Of a DNA stretch of 64,000 nt, positions 35,585-43,911 are shown piece by piece. Numbering within the stretch: position 1 is the first letter of the stretch; each line of letters starts with the position of its first letter. Source of the DNA: Parolsenella sp958406235 (lineage in GTDB: Bacteria > Actinomycetota > Coriobacteriia > Coriobacteriales > Atopobiaceae); contig NZ_JBCLNF010000003.1 in the NCBI RefSeq assembly GCF_039062465.1, positions 62,001 through 126,000 on the forward strand. Direction: 5' to 3'. The notes under the pieces were generated by a model. The model did not search any database, was not told the DNA's origin, and saw only the letters and a list, made by a program, of their open reading frames with translations. The translations under genes were made by a program, and so were the position numbers.

Positions 35585-38500
35585 CTACGAGACCGTCGCG
35601 GTTCCCTTGTCCCTCAGGAGGTCCTGGACGCGCGCCATGAGCATGACGTTCTTCGCGTCGACGCGGCACGGCACCTCCATGCGAAGGCGGTCACCCGACT
35701 CGCTCACGACGAACAGCTCGACGCGGTCAAAGCCCTGGTGCAGGCTGAGAACCTTCTGCAGCTGCTCGAGCATGCTACGCGACAACGCGCTCGGCTCGAG
35801 CATGATCTCGAGGACCTTGGGCTTGTTGGTCTTCTCGGATAGCTCGAGCGGTTCGACGGCCGTCGCGAGGAACTGGTCACCGCGGTCGCTGCGGTCGATG
35901 CGGCCGAGGACGCGCACGAACACGTCGCCCGTCTGCTCGCCCGTCTGCTCATCGGTCTGGCCGGCGAGGACCGCGGCGCTCTTCTTGTACGCCTTCGGGA
36001 AGACGACGACGTCAAGCTCGTTCTCCATGTCCTCGAGCTGGACGATGGCCATCGGGTCGCCGTTCTTCGTCGTGCGCTTCTGCATGCCCGACACCATGCC
36101 AGCAACCCAGAAGGGCTTCTCGCCACCGACGTCCACATGGCGCACCTCGCCCGTGACGCTGGTCTTTTCGTAGCCGTTCAGCACCTCGCCCAGCGTGTAG
36201 TCGCGCGCCTTGGAAAGCGCGTACTCATACGGGCGCAGCGGGTGGTCAGAAATGTAGAGGCCGAGAACCTCGCGCTCCTGCGCGAGCTTGAGCGTACGAT
36301 CCCACTCGACGGGGCTCGGCTCGGGCGCCTCGTCCTCGAAACCAGCTCCCTCGACGTCGCCAAACAGGTCGAACATCGAGCTCTGACCAGCGGCGCGATC
36401 CTTCTGGCGCTTCGTCGCGGCATCGATGATGTTGGCCGGGTTGTTCTTGTCGACGAACTCCATGAGCTGGCGGCGCGGGTATCCCGTCGAGTCGAAGGCG
36501 CCGCCCTTGATGAGGGCTTCGATGACGCGGCGGTTGCACGTGCCGGTATCCACGCGGTCCACCAGGTCATGCAGGTTCTTGAAGTTGCCTCCGCGCTCGC
36601 GCTCCTCGATGATGAGGTCCGCGACGCCCTCGCCCACGCCACGAATGCCGGCGAGGCCGAAGCGCACGCCCTCCTTCGTGGCCGTGAACTCCTTACCAGA
36701 CTCGTTGATGTCAGGCGGCAGCACCTGGATGCCGTCGTGGCGACACGCGGAGACGTAGTGGACGATCTTATCCGTCTTGCCCGTATAGCTCGTGAGAACC
36801 GCGGCCATGTACTCGTTGGGATAGTGCGCCTTGAGCCAGGCCGTCTGCATGACGAGGATGGCATAGCCCGCGGAGTGCGACTTGTTGAACGCGTAGGACG
36901 CGAACTCGAGAACGTCGTCCCAGATGCGCTGGGCGACCTCGCGCTTGTAGCCGTTCTTGACCGCACCGTTCATCCAGTGGTCATACGTCGTCTCATCCGA
37001 GCCGTCCTCCCAGTGAAGGATGGTCGAGGTCAGGAGCTTGATCTTCTTCTTGGCCACGGGCTTACGGATGCGGGAGTCAGACTCGCCCTTGGAGAATCCG
37101 CACATCTCGACGGAGATGAGCATGACCTGCTCCTGGTAGACCATGGTGCCGTAGGTCTCGCCGAGGATGTCATCGAGGCGCGGGTCATAGGAGACCGCGG
37201 GCTCCTTGCCGTTCATGCGGTTGATGTAGGACGAGACCATGCCTGCGCCAAGGGGGCCCGGGCGGTACAGGGCGATAAGTGCCACCACGTGCTTGTACTC
37301 GGTGGGCTTCATGTTCTTGATGGTGGCCGTCATGCCCGAGGACTCGACCTGGAAGACGCCGGCCGTGTGGCCCGACCCCATGAGCTCGAAGATCTTCGGG
37401 TCATCGAAGGGAATCTCCGCCTCGTTGATGTCGATGCCGTAGTTGGCCTTGATGTTCGCCTTGGCCTTCGAGATGACCGTGAGCGTGCGCAGACCCAGGA
37501 AGTCCATCTTGAGCAGGCCCATGTCCGCGACGGTGTGGCCCTCGTACTGGGTGATCTCGACGCCACCCTTGGTGTCGAGCTTCGTAGGGCAGTGCTCGTT
37601 GACGGGGTCACGGCAGATGAGGACCGCGCACGCGTGCACGCCCTCGCCGCGGATCATACCCTCGAGCGACAGCGCCGCATCGATGATGCGGTGGGCGTCC
37701 GGATCAGAGTTGTAGGCGTCGACGAAGTCCTGCGAATACTGGTCCTCACGGCCCTCGACCTTGTTCATCGTTGCCTTGAGCGTGGCGTTGGGCGCGGCGC
37801 TGATCATCTTGGAGAGGCGCTGGCCCATGTAGACCGGGAAGTCGAGGACGCGTGCGGCGTCGTTGACTGCCTGCTTGGCCTTGATGGTGGAGTAGGTGAT
37901 GACGTGCGTGACCTTCTCGGGGCCGTAGAGCTGACGCACGTGCTCGACGACCTCGAGGCGACGCTCATCGTCGAAGTCCATATCGATATCGGGCATCTCG
38001 GTACGCTGCGGGGAGAGGAACCTCTCGAACATCAGGCCGTTCTCGAGCGGGTCGAACGCCGTGATGTTCATGGCATAGGCGACGATAGCGCCCGCCGCCG
38101 AGCCACGGCCCGGGCCGACGCCGATGCCGTTGTCCTTGGCCCACTGCACGTACTCCGCCACGATCAGGAAGTACGCGGCGAAGCCCTTGTCGCAGATGAC
38201 CTTGTACTCGTACTCGAAGCGCTCCTTGATGTTCACGCCATTGATCTCGCGCGTGGCCCAGTCGTCGCCGTAGTGCTGGCGCAGGCCCTTCTCGCACTCG
38301 CGACGGAACTGGCTCTCGTGAGTCTCGCCGGGGTCGAGCAGCGGGAAGCGCGGGAGGATGATCTGGTCCCAGTCGAGCTCGACGTTGCACTTGTCCGCCA
38401 GCTCGAGGGTGTTCTCACAGGCCTCCGGGCACCAGGAGAAGAGGTCGCGCATCTCCTCCTCGCTCTTCATGTAGAACTCGCTGCCCTCCATGCGCATGCG

Positions 38501-39382
38501 GTTCTCGTCGTCGATCTTCGAGTTCATGCCGATGCACATCATGAGGTCCTGCGTGGGGGCGTCCTCACGCGTGAGGTAGTGGAAGTCATTCGTAGCGATG
38601 ACCTTGAGGTCGAGCGAATGGGCAAGCTCCACCAGCTGTTCGTCGAGCAGGCGGTCCGTCATGCCGTTCTCGAAGGTCAGGCCATGGTCCTGAATCTCGA
38701 TGTAGAAGTCGCCGGGAGCAAAGATCTCCTTGAAGGTGCGAGCCCACTTGAGTGCCTCGTCCGGCTGGCCGCGCAGGATGGAGCGTGGGATGATGCCCGA
38801 GACGCACGCCGCCGTGGCGATGATGCCCTCGGAGTGCGCGCGCAGCATCTCAAGCGTCGTGCGCGGCTTGTAGTAGAAGCCGCGCACGGCCGCGTCGCTC
38901 ATCATCTGCATGAGGTTGACGTAGCCCGTCTGGTTCTTGGCGATGAGGATCATGTGGTAGAGCTCGGGCTTGTGGTCGCGCGAGAGGGAGTCATCCGGCG
39001 TGAAGTAGGCCTCGCAGCCAAAGATGGGCTTCACGAGCGGGCGCGGCTTCACCTCGTCGAGATCGCGGCCGGCCTCGTGCGCGGCGACGTCGATCTGCCA
39101 CTGTGCGTATGCCTCAGGCTCCTTCTCCGCGTCAGGCTCCACGATCTCGCGGCCCTTTGCGTAGTTCTCCTTGTCATGGAACCACTGCTGCCAATCCGCC
39201 TGCTGGTGGTTGTACTTGGCGCACTCGAGGTCGAGGTCAGGCACGCCATACATATAGCCGTGATCCGTGATGGCGACGGCAGGCATCTTGAGGTCGACCG
39301 CACGCTTCACCATCGCGGAGACGCGCGTGGCACCGTCGAGCATCGAGTAGTCGGTGTGGTTATGGAGATGTACGAACGCCAT
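35585..39382 (-). CDS. dnaE: DNA polymerase III subunit alpha
   Basis: The replicative polymerase catalytic subunit, 1265 residues. An N-terminal PHP domain (HLHNHTDYSMLDG; TDHGYMYG) is followed by the polymerase core, with GRGSAAGAIVAYAMNIT and the catalytic aspartates in PDIDMDFDD, the helix-hairpin-helix region, and a C-terminal OB-fold (about 990-1100). The PHP domain has an extra segment of about 60 residues (roughly 53-115, rich in Trp, Gln, Glu) compared with the compact form. GAGGGAG precedes the ATG at 39382. Single gene, in the expected length range. Confidence 0.97.
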   Translation of the reverse strand: MAFVHLHNHTDYSMLDGATRVSAMVKRAVDLKMPAVAITDHGYMYGVPDLDLECAKYNHQQADWQQWFHDKENYAKGREIVEPDAEKEPEAYAQWQIDVAAHEAGRDLDEVKPRPLVKPIFGCEAYFTPDDSLSRDHKPELYHMILIAKNQTGYVNLMQMMSDAAVRGFYYKPRTTLEMLRAHSEGIIATAACVSGIIPRSILRGQPDEALKWARTFKEIFAPGDFYIEIQDHGLTFENGMTDRLLDEQLVELAHSLDLKVIATNDFHYLTREDAPTQDLMMCIGMNSKIDDENRMRMEGSEFYMKSEEEMRDLFSWCPEACENTLELADKCNVELDWDQIILPRFPLLDPGETHESQFRRECEKGLRQHYGDDWATREINGVNIKERFEYEYKVICDKGFAAYFLIVAEYVQWAKDNGIGVGPGRGSAAGAIVAYAMNITAFDPLENGLMFERFLSPQRTEMPDIDMDFDDERRLEVVEHVRQLYGPEKVTHVITYSTIKAKQAVNDAARVLDFPVYMGQRLSKMISAAPNATLKATMNKVEGREDQYSQDFVDAYNSDPDAHRIIDAALSLEGMIRGEGVHACAVLICRDPVNEHCPTKLDTKGGVEITQYEGHTVADMGLLKMDFLGLRTLTVISKAKANIKANYGIDINEAEIPFDDPKIFELMGSGHTAGVFQVESSGMTATIKNMKPTEYKHVVALIALYRPGPLGAGMVSSYINRMNGKEPAVSYDPRLDDILGETYGTMVYQEQVMLISVEMCGFSKGESDSRIRKPVAKKKIKLLTSTILHWEDGSDETTYDHWMNGAVKNGYKREVAQRIWDDVLEFASYAFNKSHSAGYAILVMQTAWLKAHYPNEYMAAVLTSYTGKTDKIVHYVSACRHDGIQVLPPDINESGKEFTATKEGVRFGLAGIRGVGEGVADLIIEERERGGNFKNLHDLVDRVDTGTCNRRVIEALIKGGAFDSTGYPRRQLMEFVDKNNPANIIDAATKRQKDRAAGQSSMFDLFGDVEGAGFEDEAPEPSPVEWDRTLKLAQEREVLGLYISDHPLRPYEYALSKARDYTLGEVLNGYEKTSVTGEVRHVDVGGEKPFWVAGMVSGMQKRTTKNGDPMAIVQLEDMENELDVVVFPKAYKKSAAVLAGQTDEQTGEQTGDVFVRVLGRIDRSDRGDQFLATAVEPLELSEKTNKPKVLEIMLEPSALSRSMLEQLQKVLSLHQGFDRVELFVVSESGDRLRMEVPCRVDAKNVMLMARVQDLLRDKGTATVS

Positions 39383-39550
39383 TTCGCTCCCTCTGCGACG
39401 GCCCGCGGAGGCACCGTCGCCGCATAGTCTCTCGCCAAGATTTCACGACTCTGAGGATAGCGCACGTTCCGGACACCCTTTCGGCCGTCGGCACGCTTCA
39501 TCCCTCTCCCACGCCATGTTCGGGGATTGACAACGCCCGCCCCGCGGGGG

Positions 39551-39591
39551 CTGACAAAGGGAGTTGACAAAGGGACAGTCCCTTTGTCAAC
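39551..39591. repeat. Palindromic repeat R4 (GTTGAC arm) with half copy
   Basis: A full copy at 39563-39591 (arms GTTGACAAAGGG and CCCTTTGTCAAC, centre ACAGT) is preceded by a half copy CTGACAAAGGGA at 39551-39562. In the dnaE leader region. Confidence 0.9.
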
Positions 39592-39644
39592 TTTTGCCGG
39601 CCGCCCCACCGCACGCGAGCCGCCCACGTCGAGCCGCGAGACGA

Positions 39645-39682
39645 GAGAGGCCGCCGCATCCCTGGGGATACGGCGACCTCTC
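39645..39682 (-). terminator. Long hairpin after kdgT
   Basis: A 17-18-bp stem (39645-39662 with 39665-39682) lies 47 bp after the kdgT stop codon. Its two non-Watson-Crick positions are G-U pairs only in minus-strand RNA, so it works in that transcript. No T-run follows, so termination may need Rho, or it may protect the RNA 3' end. Confidence 0.55.
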
Positions 39683-39729
39683 GACTCTCGCGCACTAAAA
39701 GCGAGCGCTACCCTTACGCGGCGGCAACC

Positions 39730-40728
39730 TTACGCGGCTGCACCGGCATCGGCGGCCTTCTCGGCCTTCTCGGCGTTGAAGTGCTTGTAGCACCAGCTGG
39801 TGACGATCGGCGTCAGGATGGCGGTCACGATGGCGCACGCGGCGACCTGGGCGGTGGCAACGGCAAGGACGTCTCCGCCATAGAGGGCCTCGTCGGTCGC
39901 GGCCATGGCGGCAGGCGTGGCGACGTTGGCACCAGCGCAGCTCGAGATCGCGGCACCGGCGACACCGGTACCACCCGTCAGACGGTCGATGAAGACGGCG
40001 GGGATGGCGAAGACGACGGAGCACAGGACGCCAAGCAGGATGCCAGGCAGGCCACCAGCGACGAGCTGGCCAAACGTCATGGTGCTGCCCATGGCGAAGA
40101 ACGTCAGGACGATGACGCCGGTCAGTGCGGGAGCCATCATCTTCTTGAAGCTCGGGAAGACGTTGCCGAGGATGATGCCCACGACGATAGGCAGGATAGC
40201 GCCCACGAGGGACCAGCCGATGGAAGCCTGGCCGGCGGCGCCCAGAACGATCATCGTGACGGGCGGGCCCACGACGAGCGTCGTGATGGCGACGGCGCCA
40301 CGCTCCGCCTCGTTACCCATCGAACCCATCAGGCCGGCGTACATGGCGTTGTTGGCGCCGGTGCAGGCCGCAAGGATGACCATCGCGGACAGGCCGAGGA
40401 AGTTGTTGCCCGTGAACAGGACGATCAGCGCCACGGCGATGACGACTACCTGCTTGGCGATGATGATGATCGCACCGCGAGCGGCGGCGGCAGGAGCGCT
40501 CTTGAACGAGATCGTGGTGCCCACGATGAGGAGGAACGCGCCAACGAGCGGGCTGACGCCATTCTGCGTCATGCCCAGCGTGAAGCTGCCGAGCGTCTTG
40601 AACATCTCGGGGAACAGCGTGTTGAGCAGACAGCCCAACAGAAGCGGCACCAGGATCGTGGCGCCGGGGATGGAGGACATCTTGAAGAAGGGCTTCTTCT
40701 CCTCCACCACAGCAGTGGAATCACTCAT
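39730..40728 (-). CDS. kdgT: 2-keto-3-deoxygluconate permease (KdgT family)
   Basis: A 332-residue membrane transporter with about ten segments. The N-terminal SSIPGATILVPLLLGCLLNTLFPE and the conserved MAATDEALYGGD near the C-terminus are characteristic of the KdgT/2-KDG permease family. It should import a 2-keto-3-deoxy sugar acid with protons. It follows a short-chain dehydrogenase gene on the same strand, separated by a terminator-like hairpin that may act as an attenuator. The upstream motif of that pair resembles the one before the fucose cluster. Substrate inferred from the family. Confidence 0.9.
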   Translation of the reverse strand: MSDSTAVVEEKKPFFKMSSIPGATILVPLLLGCLLNTLFPEMFKTLGSFTLGMTQNGVSPLVGAFLLIVGTTISFKSAPAAAARGAIIIIAKQVVVIAVALIVLFTGNNFLGLSAMVILAACTGANNAMYAGLMGSMGNEAERGAVAITTLVVGPPVTMIVLGAAGQASIGWSLVGAILPIVVGIILGNVFPSFKKMMAPALTGVIVLTFFAMGSTMTFGQLVAGGLPGILLGVLCSVVFAIPAVFIDRLTGGTGVAGAAISSCAGANVATPAAMAATDEALYGGDVLAVATAQVAACAIVTAILTPIVTSWCYKHFNAEKAEKAADAGAAA

Positions 40729-40755
40729 TGGAAAAACTCGCTTTCGAGACTCGAG

Positions 40756-40800
40756 AAAAAACGGAGCGCGCGGGCCGGGAGCTATCCGGCACCGCGCGCT
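40756..40800 (-). terminator. Terminator or attenuator between SDR gene and kdgT
   Basis: AGCGCGCGG (minus strand) and its mirror, with inner pairing GCCGG/CCGGC, form a strong hairpin (40765-40800) followed by a run of six T at 40761-40756. It lies 30 bp downstream of the SDR stop codon and 28 bp before kdgT, so kdgT either has its own promoter or depends on read-through. Confidence 0.75.
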
Positions 40801-40830
40801 TTACGAACGCAATCGCGCGCGTTGCGGGAA

Positions 40831-41580
40831 TTACCCGTCGAGGACGATGCCGCCGTCGCAGTCGCCGATCTCGCCGTTGACGAAGCTCGCGGCGTCAGAG
40901 GCGAAGAACAGGACCATCTGCGCGGGCTCGCTGGCCTGGGCGGCGCGGCCCAGAGGAATGCCGGCGATGATGCGCTGGGAGTTCTCGTCGGAGAGGATCG
41001 AGGTCATGTCGGTGAGGGTGAGCGACGGGCAGACGGCGTTGCAGCGGATGCCGAACTTGCCGCCCTCCTTGGCGACCGCCTTGGTGAGGCCGTTGACGCC
41101 GGCCTTGGAGCTGGCATAGGCCGCGGTGCCGAGAAGGCCACCACCAATCTTGCCGGCGACGGAGGAGACGTTGACGATGGTGCCGGCGTGAGCGGCCTTG
41201 AAGTGCGGGTAGACCGCGGACATCATCGTGAAGACACCGTTGAGGTTGATGTTGATCGTACGGGTCCACTCAGCATCGTCGATCTCGTCGAACTTCTTGG
41301 TGGAGATGACGCCGGCGCAGTTGATGAGCGTGTTGACGCCCGGCACCTCGGCGAAGATCTTCTCAACGGTCTCGCGAGCCTTGGGCGTGTCGGAGACGTC
41401 GAGCTGATAGAAGTAGTTGCCCTCGCCGAGCTTGGCGACGGCAGCCTCTCCCTTGTCCTTGCTGCGGGCGATCAGGATGACGTGGCCGCCGCCCTCTACG
41501 ATGCCCTTCGCGATCTCGTAGCCGATGCCCTGGGTGCCACCGGTCACAATCGCGGTCTTGCCAGTGAAGTCGAAGACCAT
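40831..41580 (-). CDS. SDR-family oxidoreductase, sugar-acid type
   Basis: A 249-residue short-chain dehydrogenase with VTGGTQGIG (12-20), the NCAG motif (about 87-90) and the catalytic Ser-Tyr-Lys in SSVAG and YASSK. Strong GAGGGAG ribosome site. Neighbouring kdgT suggests a role in ketodeoxy sugar acid metabolism, such as a KduD- or gluconate-5-dehydrogenase-type reaction, but 3-oxoacyl-ACP reductases look similar. The 5' region carries a motif also found before the fucose cluster. Confidence 0.85.
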   Translation of the reverse strand: MVFDFTGKTAIVTGGTQGIGYEIAKGIVEGGGHVILIARSKDKGEAAVAKLGEGNYFYQLDVSDTPKARETVEKIFAEVPGVNTLINCAGVISTKKFDEIDDAEWTRTININLNGVFTMMSAVYPHFKAAHAGTIVNVSSVAGKIGGGLLGTAAYASSKAGVNGLTKAVAKEGGKFGIRCNAVCPSLTLTDMTSILSDENSQRIIAGIPLGRAAQASEPAQMVLFFASDAASFVNGEIGDCDGGIVLDG

Positions 41581-41713
41581 GGTTTCTCCCTCTTTGGATT
41601 CTTGCGCGTCGTGGGCGGCGGAAGCCCCCTCCCGGGGCTCGCGGCGTGCCTTGTCGAGTGCACAATAGGCGCGAATTGTTGCAAGCGAATCTCGATAGTC
41701 GAGAACTTTGCGA

Positions 41714-41739
41714 GCGGTACTTATTTTTACGCGAACGGC
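41714..41739. promoter_or_regulatory. Candidate regulatory motif shared with the fucose cluster
   Basis: GCGGTA, TTATTT and GCGAACGGC occur here in the same order and spacing as at 9924-9949, matching at 22 of 26 positions. It lies about 135 bp before the SDR start. With repeats R5 and R6 it accounts for the recognisable content of the 328-bp gap 41581-41908. Confidence 0.55.
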
Positions 41740-41841
41740 AAACGGTAGCCACTCATCCGTGAACGGTATGACTTGACCACGTATTTCGATACATTTTGTG
41801 CTCGCATTATGGAGAGACAGCCTCTAACCTGCTACGAAAAA

Positions 41842-41870
41842 CCTGCAAAAGGGACAGTCCCTTTTGCAGG
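41842..41870. repeat. Palindromic repeat R5 (CCTGCA arm)
   Basis: Arms CCTGCAAAAGGG and CCCTTTTGCAGG around ACAGT, flanked by AAAA and TTT. Pairs with R6, 14 bp away. Confidence 0.9.
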
Positions 41871-41884
41871 TTTCAGGTTGAAAA

Positions 41885-41913
41885 GTTGACAAAGGGACTG
41901 TCCCTTTGTCAAC
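41885..41913. repeat. Palindromic repeat R6 (GTTGAC arm)
   Basis: Arms GTTGACAAAGGG and CCCTTTGTCAAC around ACTGT, flanked by AAAA and TTTT. Its TGA (41909-41911, minus strand) is the stop codon of the BASS transporter gene. Confidence 0.9.
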
Positions 41914-42856
41914 TTTTGAGGAGCTTGCGCTCCATGAGGGAGCCGTAGATGCCGGCGAGGGCCTGCTGGAAGAGGGTGCCCATCATGACCGGGAAGACGA
42001 CCTCGCCCGGGAAGAACTGCGCCGCGATTACGGCGCCGGCGGAGATGTTGCGGATGCCCACGCAAAAGCACGAGGTCACAAGCCTCGAAGTGGGCCTCTT
42101 GCGCACCAGCGCCAGCCCGATACCCAGCGCGAAGCCGCACGCAGCGAAGACGAGGATGAAGGCCGCGACCTCCACGAGTTCCGGCGTGAGGTGACGCACC
42201 TGGTCGCTCATCTGTGAGGAGTTGCTCGCGATGATGATCATGAGCAGCACCTTCACGGCGGGAGACAGGGCGGGTGACAGCTTCTTGTGGCCCCAGCCAT
42301 AGGTCACGTTGTTCACGAGCATGCCGGCGATGGCAGGCAATGCGATCATGAACGCCATGTTGCTCATCATCTGCGGCACGTCAACCTGGACGTCCGCCCC
42401 CAGCAGCAGCTTGAGCGTGAAGGGAATGCTCACGGGCGAGAGCACGGTGGAGACGAGGATCGACGCGAGCGCCAGCGAGAGGTCGCCTTCATACATGCCG
42501 CACCACATGAAGCACACCACACCAACGGGCACGCAATACTCGAGCGTGACGCCAGTCACGAGGTTGGGGTTTCCGCTGAACAGCAAACTCGCGATGAGAT
42601 GCGCCACGACGGGCATCGCGATCATGCTCACGCCGAGGATGCACAGCACGTCCTTGGGGTGGCGGAACTGCACGGCCACGCTCTTGAAGTCGTTGTTCAG
42701 AGACCCCTGGAACGTCAGGAGCGCGAACATCGCGGGGACCGCAGGCTTGGCCAGGCCAAACACCCCGGGAAACAGCACGCCAAGAATCACGCACGTAGGC
42801 GCGATGAACGACATGTGCGAGCCGATCGCCTTGCCAAACTTGGTCCATCTATCCAT
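41909..42856 (-). CDS. Bile acid:sodium symporter (BASS) family transporter
   Basis: A 315-residue membrane protein with about nine or ten transmembrane segments. The C-terminal SRLVTSCFCVGIRNISAGAVIAA segment matches the conserved BASS core. Bacterial members move organic anions such as bile acids, pantoate or keto acids with sodium. The ATG at 42856 has only a weak GGGA ribosome site. The gene ends in R6, which supplies its stop codon. The upstream region contains a short tandem repeat (42886-42973). Substrate unknown. Confidence 0.83.
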   Translation of the reverse strand: MDRWTKFGKAIGSHMSFIAPTCVILGVLFPGVFGLAKPAVPAMFALLTFQGSLNNDFKSVAVQFRHPKDVLCILGVSMIAMPVVAHLIASLLFSGNPNLVTGVTLEYCVPVGVVCFMWCGMYEGDLSLALASILVSTVLSPVSIPFTLKLLLGADVQVDVPQMMSNMAFMIALPAIAGMLVNNVTYGWGHKKLSPALSPAVKVLLMIIIASNSSQMSDQVRHLTPELVEVAAFILVFAACGFALGIGLALVRKRPTSRLVTSCFCVGIRNISAGAVIAAQFFPGEVVFPVMMGTLFQQALAGIYGSLMERKLLKS

Positions 42857-42885
42857 GCAATAGTCCCATCTCGGAAATGTGGCGG

Positions 42886-42973
42886 CACCACGCACGTGAC
42901 GGCACCACGCACGGTGACCCCGTCCGGAAGCGCGGCTGCTCCACGCGCGGCGACCCCGTCCGGAAGTGCGGCA
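42886..42973. repeat. Short tandem repeats upstream of the BASS gene
   Basis: Two 36-bp units (42902-42937 and 42938-42973) share CGACCCCGTCCGGAAG-like sequence at about 80 % identity, and a partial unit GGCACCACGCACG precedes them at about 42883. They occupy the leader between the BASS gene and suf operon. Confidence 0.6.
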
Positions 42974-43073
42974 ATCGCACTGCGAAGAAGCAGGGTCCCC
43001 TCTACGAAGATGCCGCAGCCTCGTTTTCAAAGATAACCCTCCACATCGCCGGTATTTTCAGGCGAATAGGTGC

Positions 43074-43098
43074 TAATCCCACTTTCTATGGGGTATTA
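43074..43098. promoter_or_regulatory. Candidate operator/promoter of the suf operon
   Basis: TAATCCCA and TGGGGTATTA form an imperfect dyad across 25 bp, 40 bp before the sufC start; the right arm overlaps a TATTAT hexamer suitable as a -10 box. The operon encodes an Rrf2-type regulator that could bind here. Confidence 0.4.
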
Positions 43099-43137
43099 TC
43101 TCTGAGGCTGTTTTGACAGGCAAGGTTAGGAAATCAA

Positions 43138-43908
43138 ATGGAACACCTCCTTAACATCCGTGGCGTGAGCGCGAGCGCGGACGACAAGCCCATCCTCCAC
43201 GGCGTTAACCTCGCGGTTAACGCCGGCGAGTGCCACGTCCTCATGGGACCGAACGGCGCCGGCAAGTCGACCCTCGGCCACGTCATCATGGGCGACCCCA
43301 CCTACCGCACCACCTCCGGCACGATCGAGTTCGCCGGCGAGAACATCACGGACCTCTCGCCCGACAAGCGCTCGCTCGCAGGCCTCTTCCTCTCCTACCA
43401 GGCACCGGTCGAGATTCCGGGCGTGCCCCTGTACAGTTTCCTTCGCACCATCTGCCAGAAGCGCCCCGAGCTCAAGATGACGGCCAAGCAGTTCCGCCGC
43501 CGCGTCGGCGAGCTCTGCGACGAGCTCGACATGGACTCCTCCTACCTCACCCGCGAGCTCAACGTGGGCTTCTCCGGTGGCGAGAAGAAGAAGGTCGAGA
43601 TGCTCCAGCTGCTGCTCCTGCAGCCCAAGCTCGCCATCCTCGACGAGACGGACTCCGGTCTCGACGTCGACGCCCTCTCCGTCGTCTCGCGCGGCATCAC
43701 CGCCTACCGCGAGCAGTGCGACGGCGCCCTCCTCATCATCACGCACAACACGCGCATCCTCGAGCGCGTCGAAGTCGACCGCACCCACGTCATGGTGAAG
43801 GGCCACCTCGTCGCCGAGGGCGGCCCGGACCTCATCGCCCAGATCGACGCCAACGGCTTCGAGAGCTACGAGGCCAAAGAGGCCGCCGTCGAGCAGGCGG
43901 AGGCGTAG
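43138..43908 (+). CDS. sufC: Fe-S cluster assembly ATPase SufC
   Basis: The ABC-type ATPase of the SufBCD scaffold. The 256-residue protein has Walker A GPNGAGKST, signature FSGGEKKK and Walker B AILDETDSGLD, where the SufC-specific TDSGLD ending distinguishes it from transport ATPases. It is the first gene of sufC-B-D-S-U-rrf2, which is transcribed as a unit with very short gaps (3 nt to sufB). Cytoplasmic. Confidence 0.97.
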   Translation: MEHLLNIRGVSASADDKPILHGVNLAVNAGECHVLMGPNGAGKSTLGHVIMGDPTYRTTSGTIEFAGENITDLSPDKRSLAGLFLSYQAPVEIPGVPLYSFLRTICQKRPELKMTAKQFRRRVGELCDELDMDSSYLTRELNVGFSGGEKKKVEMLQLLLLQPKLAILDETDSGLDVDALSVVSRGITAYREQCDGALLIITHNTRILERVEVDRTHVMVKGHLVAEGGPDLIAQIDANGFESYEAKEAAVEQAEA

Positions 43909-43911
43909 CGC

